A stretch of DNA of 28,689 bases from positions 1 through 28,689 of the IMG/VR virus record IMGVR_UViG_3300035158_000908, one strand, 5' to 3'. The position numbers were made by a program, and so were the translations under genes. The stretch comes from a virus. This document shows, in pieces, positions 15,290 to 22,300 of this stretch. The notes under the pieces were generated by a model. The model was given only the letters and a program-made list of their open reading frames with translations, did no database searches and was not told the origin of the DNA. The stretch's first letter is position 1; the number at the start of each line of letters is the position of its first letter.

Positions 15290-17278
15290 ATGGAAGAAAC
15301 TAACGATCAGGTTAAGAAATGGCTAGCTGAACACGCTGATCAGTTAGAGCCAGAAGAAATAATACCCGAAGTTGAGAAGCAAAAACTACTTAATGGTAGT
15401 TGGCCTCAACCCAGTGAAGTAGAAAACTTAGGCGTATTCGTTGGTATAAAGGACCCTGATGGATTTAACGAAATTATAGGTAACCCAGATAATTGGCCTG
15501 TCATACTGACCAGGCCAAATCTTTTTGAAAAATGGGTTTTGCCATATGCTGTACTACATTTTGGAAAATTGTGGTTCGATAGGGTCAAGAGGCAGGCTTC
15601 AATTTCCAGAGGAGTTCCGTTTCCTTTGTTTTCTGAGGAAGAAAGACACGGAAACATAGAAAATACGCCATCTGGTAAAGCCAAAATTGCAAAAATTGTA
15701 GAAAAAATATCTGTAGTATTGCGAACCTATTTAGAGGGTAAGTGGTATGATGGTACGAGAAAAAACCCCAGTGGATATATTATAGAGTCTTTAAGAAATA
15801 AGTTTGTTAAAGAACTGGGTGTTGATATGGGCTATAAGTTTAAGGTCGCTTTAGCATGTCCGTATTGTCTAACATCAACTCCTTCTGCAAAAGTAGTCTT
15901 AGATAGTCACCCATATAGAATGTATTCCTGCTCACGGTGTGAGGCAGCGGCTAAGAATCTTTTTTTAGAGGTTGAAGCCCTAAAAGAGAAGAACAGCCCA
16001 GATCTTAATAGAATAAAAGACATGATGGAGAGAAGGAAAGCTTTCGAAAAGTTTTTGGGAATTACATGTATCTGTCCGTCTGATGATTGTGCTGGGCGCT
16101 TTGTTCCTCTTACATGTGTGGATAGTTCACGTCTGGGCAAAAGATACGTAAAAGGCGCACTTAAAAATCTGAGTATTAGCAAAAATACTCAAATATTTTG
16201 TAGGCCGCCTCCAACTTTATTAGATTTCCCCTTGACGTGCCCGTATTGTGGTACTAAGTTTACTCCTAGGAAAGCACTTCGAATGGCTTCTGGATTTAAG
16301 GGAAAATCTGGCCATTTCACGGGTCTTCCGTCCATAAGGGTTTGGGTTAAAAAAGAAGAAGCTATTTTAGATGAGCCTAAAATGATGAGAGATGGGTCTT
16401 TTTCTGGCACCTCTAAAGATGCGATAGCAGCTACACCAGATTATTCTGATAATCAAATAGTTATAAAGCAAAGACTAAATTTACTTATTGGTGAAATTAT
16501 AATACACATGAGCAGGGCAAATAAAAATACTGTGGCTGGACTTTCCACCTGGTATTTTCTATTAGCTACACTTCATTGGATTTCAAAGTATCCAGACGAT
16601 GCCCATAACTATCTTTTTAACTGGAAGGAAAAGGAGCGAGATCTTACGGAACTGGAAAAAGCCAGATATCCAGGTCAAACCAAGAGGAAAGTGGTCACAA
16701 AGACAAGAGGTGTTGAGGCTGCCGTGCACCAAGCAATATTTCATGAGTGGATAAAAGTATTAGAAGATAATATTGCAGAATTTACCGAACTAGACCGCAA
16801 AATCCGTTCCCTTAAAGATTTTAGATGGTTTGCCAGATGCCCTAGCTTTTCTGGGGGACCTGAAACCATATTTTATACAGTTGTTGATAGTGGTAGTAAG
16901 ATCCCCAATCAAACTCCTATTAGAAAACGTGGATCAAAGAAAATTCCTCGTTTGGCTAAAATTTGCTCCATACGTTTAGATGGGAAAGAGTGTATACAGG
17001 ATATGGAATCCAGCGAATGGCAGGCTATTAAATTAAAGCCTGATGCTAAATTAAAAACCGGAGATAAGGTTTTAGTAGAGGCTTTAGTGATGTCTAGCCA
17101 TCCCACTCATGCGCCAATACAACGCATTTTGCGTTTAAGATCCATGCTTTTAAAGGATATTATAAACAAGATTTTGTTAGAGGAAAGAACAGGCCAGACT
17201 AATAAAGAGTTCTGGCAAATTTGGAAAAGAAGAGTTAAAAATGCTAGGAAAAAGACTGGCATTACTTTTGCGCTATAG
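15290..17278 (+). CDS. Large protein with three putative zinc-binding modules, unknown function
   Basis: A 662-aa protein I do not recognise. Three Cys-rich modules lie in the first half: CPYC ... CSRC (about residues 190-220), CICPSDDC ... C (about 260-275), and CPYCGTKF after a further Cys (about 300-330). They look like zinc ribbons. The second half is mixed helix and strand, with a Trp-rich helical segment (STWYFLLATLHWISKY) and a basic C-terminus (QIWKRRVKNARKKTG). A stretch near residue 590 (LKPDAKLKTGDKVLVEAL) looks like a small beta-barrel. The zinc modules suggest a nucleic-acid or large-complex scaffold protein. The gene follows the palindromic 54-bp element and precedes trigger factor by 8 nt. 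Confidence 0.6.
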   Translation: MEETNDQVKKWLAEHADQLEPEEIIPEVEKQKLLNGSWPQPSEVENLGVFVGIKDPDGFNEIIGNPDNWPVILTRPNLFEKWVLPYAVLHFGKLWFDRVKRQASISRGVPFPLFSEEERHGNIENTPSGKAKIAKIVEKISVVLRTYLEGKWYDGTRKNPSGYIIESLRNKFVKELGVDMGYKFKVALACPYCLTSTPSAKVVLDSHPYRMYSCSRCEAAAKNLFLEVEALKEKNSPDLNRIKDMMERRKAFEKFLGITCICPSDDCAGRFVPLTCVDSSRLGKRYVKGALKNLSISKNTQIFCRPPPTLLDFPLTCPYCGTKFTPRKALRMASGFKGKSGHFTGLPSIRVWVKKEEAILDEPKMMRDGSFSGTSKDAIAATPDYSDNQIVIKQRLNLLIGEIIIHMSRANKNTVAGLSTWYFLLATLHWISKYPDDAHNYLFNWKEKERDLTELEKARYPGQTKRKVVTKTRGVEAAVHQAIFHEWIKVLEDNIAEFTELDRKIRSLKDFRWFARCPSFSGGPETIFYTVVDSGSKIPNQTPIRKRGSKKIPRLAKICSIRLDGKECIQDMESSEWQAIKLKPDAKLKTGDKVLVEALVMSSHPTHAPIQRILRLRSMLLKDIINKILLEERTGQTNKEFWQIWKRRVKNARKKTGITFAL

Positions 17279-17286
17279 GAGCAAGA

Positions 17287-18663
17287 ATGACTAAAAAGAA
17301 ACGTAAGAAGAGAAAAAAGTCTTCACCGCCAACAAAGATACAAACCACTCCCGTGAGCGAAACAAATACAGAAGAATGGCATCATGTTGTCACCATGGAA
17401 GATTTGGGCGGCCTTAAGAGAAAGCTTAATGTGGTATATGATACTACGGCGGTTCAAATGGCTTTGGACAAGTCATGTGAACTTATAGGAAAAAGGGTTC
17501 AAATAAAGGGTTATCGCAGGGGTAAAGCCCCTAAGCCTTTAGTAGAATCGTACTGCCGAGAGGAAATTGAGAAATCGGCCTCTTCTTTACTTACTCAAGA
17601 AGGGTTTCTGCACGCATGTTTTGAGCAGAAAATTCAGCCACTTGGCGAGCCTAAGACGGAAAACGCTGAATTTCATATCGACGGCACATTTAGTTGCGAT
17701 ATTATCCTAGATATTAAGCCTACTATTGAGGCTACGGGATACGTTGGACTACAACTAACCAAGCCAAAAATAGATAGAGAGGAACTTCTAAACAAAATCC
17801 TCGATGAGGCTAAAACTGAACACGCCGTAGAAAAGCCGCTTGAAGAGGTTAAGATAGGCTCGGTTGTTTCCTTGGATTTTACTGTGGTCGGAGAAGATGG
17901 AGAGCAAATTACCGATGGAAAAGACCACCATTTTATGGTAAATGAGGGTCAGGAGCCTCCTTTTGGCGAAAACCTAGTTGGTAAGGCTGTTGGTGAAAAC
18001 TTTACTGAAAGTGTAACCTTGCCAGAGGCAATGGAAGAACATGGTGGAAAGCCAGCCAGTGTAAATATCACAGTAAAGAATGTATTTGAGAAAGTTCCTC
18101 CCAAGGATGAAGAGTTGGTCAAATCTATGCAAGCTCCATCGTATGATGAGCTTATGGAAGCTTTCAAGAAGCGTGCTGAGTATGAGGCATCAATGAAAGA
18201 AAGTCAAGCAGTAGAGGAGGAAGTTGTTAATAAGTTGCTCGAACTTCATACTTTTGATGCTCCAGCAGAGTGGGTAAATGATGAAGAAAAATATATGTTT
18301 GCCCAATTGGGACTTCAGGGGGATGTAGATGAGAACATTAAGGGTCATATTAGGCAAATGGCTGAACGAAATGTAAAAAGAACATTTGTGTTGGAAGCCG
18401 TATATGATGCTGAACCTGGATTAAAGATAACTCCTGAAGAATTTGAGGCTTGGCTAGAAAAGGAAGCCGAGCACAAGCAGATAAGTCCAGCTGTCCTTAA
18501 GAAGGATTTAAAAGAACAAAACATGCTTGATGGAGTTATGGGCCTAATAAAGCATCGAAAAGTTATGGACTTTATAGTTAGTCAGGCTCAGATTACTGTA
18601 GAGGGCGAAGAACCTCAAACATTAGAGGAGCCATATGAGATCCCAGAGGATCCACTAGGATAA
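17287..18663 (+). CDS. tig: Trigger factor-like ribosome-associated chaperone
   Basis: A 458-aa protein close to the usual trigger factor length. After a Lys-rich N-terminal extension (MTKKKRKKRKKSSPP), the ribosome-binding domain includes GYRRGKAPKPLVESYC, which matches the GFRxGKxP ribosome-docking signature. The middle fits the FKBP-like PPIase domain (VKIGSVVSLDFTVVGEDG, then GQEPPFGENLVGKAVGE). The C-terminal half fits the helical substrate-cradle domain (VVNKLLELHTFDAPAEWV ... LKKDLKEQNMLDGVMGLI). The signature FRK of cellular trigger factors is YRR here. A TAGGAG site precedes the ATG. In cells the protein binds at the ribosome exit tunnel and shields nascent chains. Here it may support folding of phage proteins, which is inference. 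Confidence 0.9.
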   Translation: MTKKKRKKRKKSSPPTKIQTTPVSETNTEEWHHVVTMEDLGGLKRKLNVVYDTTAVQMALDKSCELIGKRVQIKGYRRGKAPKPLVESYCREEIEKSASSLLTQEGFLHACFEQKIQPLGEPKTENAEFHIDGTFSCDIILDIKPTIEATGYVGLQLTKPKIDREELLNKILDEAKTEHAVEKPLEEVKIGSVVSLDFTVVGEDGEQITDGKDHHFMVNEGQEPPFGENLVGKAVGENFTESVTLPEAMEEHGGKPASVNITVKNVFEKVPPKDEELVKSMQAPSYDELMEAFKKRAEYEASMKESQAVEEEVVNKLLELHTFDAPAEWVNDEEKYMFAQLGLQGDVDENIKGHIRQMAERNVKRTFVLEAVYDAEPGLKITPEEFEAWLEKEAEHKQISPAVLKKDLKEQNMLDGVMGLIKHRKVMDFIVSQAQITVEGEEPQTLEEPYEIPEDPLG

Positions 18664-18673
18664 GGAGTTAAAA

Positions 18674-19060
18674 ATGGCTGTTAGAGTAGTTCAAGGATTT
18701 GGAATTGTTAGCTTTACCTGTAAAGAAGAAAAGGTTAAGGTTACGTTAAGTGGAAGTAAAGATGATATTAGAGCAGGAGAGGGTGATATTGCCGATGTGT
18801 TAGAGTCACTAGAGTTACACTCTACGGCGGCTGATACGTCGGCGGTAAGTGTTGCTTTAAGAAACTCAGCAGATGCTGAGCAGTCTACATCTTACGAATT
18901 TACAGTTGCTAGCTTTGGAGTCAAACAAGACGAGATTAAAATGGTACTTCAAGCACAAACTTCTGATGTAGGTATGTCTGTTCTTGGAGCGCTTGGTACC
19001 CATGCTGCCGCAGAAGGAGAGCAAAGGCTCGTAGAGCTTACGATGCAACGACCTGACTGA
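18674..19060 (+). CDS. Small beta-rich protein, unknown function
   Basis: A 128-aa acidic, Ala/Ser/Val-rich protein with alternating hydrophobic strands (RVVQGFGIVSFTC, KVKVTLSG). No recognised motif. TAAGGAG lies a few bases upstream of the ATG, a strong site that suggests good expression. It sits between trigger factor and DnaE. The composition would suit a small structural or accessory protein, but nothing decides it. Confidence 0.55.
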   Translation: MAVRVVQGFGIVSFTCKEEKVKVTLSGSKDDIRAGEGDIADVLESLELHSTAADTSAVSVALRNSADAEQSTSYEFTVASFGVKQDEIKMVLQAQTSDVGMSVLGALGTHAAAEGEQRLVELTMQRPD

Positions 19061-19386
19061 TGGATATTACCACACCTAAATTAAAAAAATACGGTATTAC
19101 ACGTAGGAGTACGAAAAACTGTCAATGTAGTCAGAACGCATTTGTCTACCTAATTCCAGTAAAATTGGATGAAAAGGTGGTGAAGTTTATTGAACACATA
19201 GGAAAGCCTGCTTTCGATTTTAAAAAAACTTCCATTCTTAAAATAGAAAATCCAACTCTTATTATATCAGGGATTAGAAGGCTACGAGAAATAAGACTTA
19301 CATTGAAGAAAAATGTGAAAGGCGTTATAGATATTTTCGAAGACGCAATTATTAAGTATATAGAAAGTTTTAAGGAGAAAGAATGA
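19060..19386 (+). CDS. Small basic protein, unknown function
   Basis: A 108-aa Lys-rich protein. The N-terminus contains CQC (STKNCQCSQNAFVYLIPVKL) and the rest alternates strands and helices, ending in a charged helix (DIFEDAIIKYIESFKEKE). No family recognised. It overlaps the previous gene by one base (TGATG) and the DnaE start by four (ATGA), so it is likely co-translated with DnaE. Confidence 0.55.
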   Translation: MDITTPKLKKYGITRRSTKNCQCSQNAFVYLIPVKLDEKVVKFIEHIGKPAFDFKKTSILKIENPTLIISGIRRLREIRLTLKKNVKGVIDIFEDAIIKYIESFKEKE

Positions 19387-22300
19387 GGGACTTTGTACAT
19401 CTACATGCCCACACTAATCTTGGGTCCATGTTAGATGCCCTTCAGAGTGTAGACGATCTGTTCGATTTAGTTAACCTAAAAGGGCAAAAAGCATTGGCAA
19501 TCACGGATCATGGGACTCTGGCCGCGCTCTTTGATGCATACAAAGCATATAAAAGAACTGGTGTTAAGTTTATACCAGGCTGCGAGGCTTATTTTGTCCA
19601 CTCATATGATATTATTGAGCCAAAAAAAGGTGAAAAAGGTAGGAAAAAGACCGAGAAACGTAAGCATATGGTGTTGTTAGCTCAGAATGAAACTGGCTAT
19701 AAAAACCTGCTTAAGATTAATTATCTAGGATTTCAGCACTTTGTTGTTAGCATGGGCAGAGTTTTTCCAAGAATTAGTTGGGAGATTCTCGAAGAATATA
19801 ATGAGGGAATTATTGCCACGTCTGCCTGTGCTAATGGAATATTGGCAGAACCCATTTTCCAGGATGATTATAAAAAAGCGGTGGAATATGCTAAACGTTT
19901 CGCTGATATTTTCAAAGGAAGGTTTTATTTAGAAATTCAACCACATGCCCTTGAAGATGACAGACTTAGCCAGGTAAAGCTCAACAACCAACTAATCAAG
20001 ATGTCCAAAGAGCTAGATTTGCCTTTGGTAACTGCGGTTGATGCGCATTATCTTACGAAATCCGATGCGACTGTACATGATGTGCTGATGGCTATTAATG
20101 CTAAAAAGCCTGTGGACGATCCAGATCGACATCGCTATGGTATAAATGAGTTTTATGTGAAAGATGGAGACGAAGTATATGACTTTCTTGCTAAATTTCA
20201 CGGTGAAGAGGCAGCTGAAGAGGCCGTATCCAACACGGTAAAAATAGCAGATATGATAGAGCCACCAGACTATATGGAATCTAAGGGTAACCATTTGCCT
20301 GTGTTTGACCCATCTAAAGAGCCAGACTACAAAGAATTTTTAGAATGGCGCGAGAAATCGCACACTCCAGAAAATTTACCAATGGATAAAGCCTATATGA
20401 GGTTCCATATTATTGATGGCTTTAAAAGGAAGTTTGGACATCTTGGTCCTGCCGAGAGAAAAGAAAGGTGGGATCGTGTCAAAAATGAACTCAAAATATT
20501 GGAAGGCAATAATTTTTCATCATATATGTTGATTACAGCAGATATGATTAAATGGGCTAAGAAGAACGATATTCTTGTTGGCATTGGACGAGGGTGTTTA
20601 TCCGGAGACACTATGGTTTTTACCAGCGATGGGTTCAAAAGGTTAGATAAAATAGTAAAAGGCGATGTTGTCTTAACCCACAAAGGTAGGTTTAGATCTG
20701 TTAAAGATACATTTAAATATGATGTTTCAAATGAAGATTTAGTTCAGGTAAGAACGGATTACTCGTTTGGTCCAATTACATTAACAAATGATCACGAGGT
20801 TTATGGGACTAAAAAGCGCAAAACAAAATCGTATCAGCAATATTTAAATAATAACTGGAAGCCGCCATTTAAAAGAAGAAAATATTTTGTTAAAAATGAT
20901 CCATCATTTGTGGCCATTTCTGAACTGAATAAGGATGATTTTATATTTATGCCTTTTCCTGACAGGCCAGATCATGATATAGAAAGTTTAGATTTGGGAG
21001 AGTATTGTGGTCCTAATGATATACTTGATGGTAATAATATTATATCTATGATCCCACTAACAAATAATCTCTCTATTGGGGAGATTAGTAAAAAAACGGG
21101 TCTATCAAGAAACGCTGTACAAAGGGCTAAAAGAAATAATAAAATTTTAGTGAAGACAAGACTTGTTATTTCTGATTATTTAGCCCAATCTGGTGTGTCT
21201 TTCGACGATTGGCAAAACAGCACAAACACAGAGAACAGAGAGATTGGCAGATATTTAGAAATTGATGAAGATTTTTGTTATATGATAGGAAGGTGGATTG
21301 GAGATGGCTGGATACATGATAAAAACCAGTCATATAGTATAGGGTTCGCATTTCATAGAGACGATGTAAGTGGAAAAGAAAAACTATTTAATTATTTTAG
21401 TGAGTTGGGGTTTAAATGTACTATTGCTCCACATAAAGAAAAAAAAATAGACCAACTATATGTATATAGTTATATTTTAGCTAAACTTTTTAGAGATCTT
21501 TTCCCGAGTTATCAAGACACATCAAGTACTAAATCATTCGGTATTTTTTCTGGATTGCCGTCTAACAAAACAAAACAAATTATAATGGGAATTAAACATT
21601 CAGATGGCCATTATAACATAGAAAGAGACAAGCGTGAAAATATTGACTCTACAAGCATTAATCTTATTAATAATATTAGACAGGAACTACTGTATTTAAA
21701 AATACCCAGCAGTGTTTCAATAAGAAAAAGCTACAAATATGGAGAGTATGTTTGTAAAAAATCTTATAAATTGCGATTTAGAGGTATCGAGGGAGAGTTA
21801 TCAAATAGAATTGATCACCGTATTTTTGAAAATGGATATTATGTTACAATTTTAGATAAAAAGCAAATCAAAAAAGACTTTGTATATGATATTCACGTAG
21901 ATGAGGACAAGTCCTATGTGACACAAAATTATGCTGTACACAATAGTGTCGGCGGAAGTTTAATTGCTCATCTGTTAGGTATTCACAACGTAGATCCTCT
22001 TGAGTATGGATTATTATTTGAGAGATTCCAGAATGCATATAAAACAGATCTCCCAGATATAGATACAGATTTCACATCTAACGGCCGAGACAATGTTCAG
22101 GAATATGTAAGAGAAAAGTATGGCCGAGATAACTGTGCCCAGGTATCGAATATTAACACCTATACTCCCAAAAATGTGATCCCAGATCTTGTTAAATCTA
22201 TGAGAAATGTAATGCCAGGTTTAATTCCAGAGGGAGCCTATTATGTAAAAATCGCAGAGGCTATTAAGGCTGCCATTCCAGATCAAGATCCTGACGGCAA

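Noticed and set aside
15262-15303. Thirteen-codon ORF behind the first 54-bp element
   Set aside because: It could be a leader peptide, but it overlaps the hairpin arm and the start of the 662-aa gene, and nothing supports translation.
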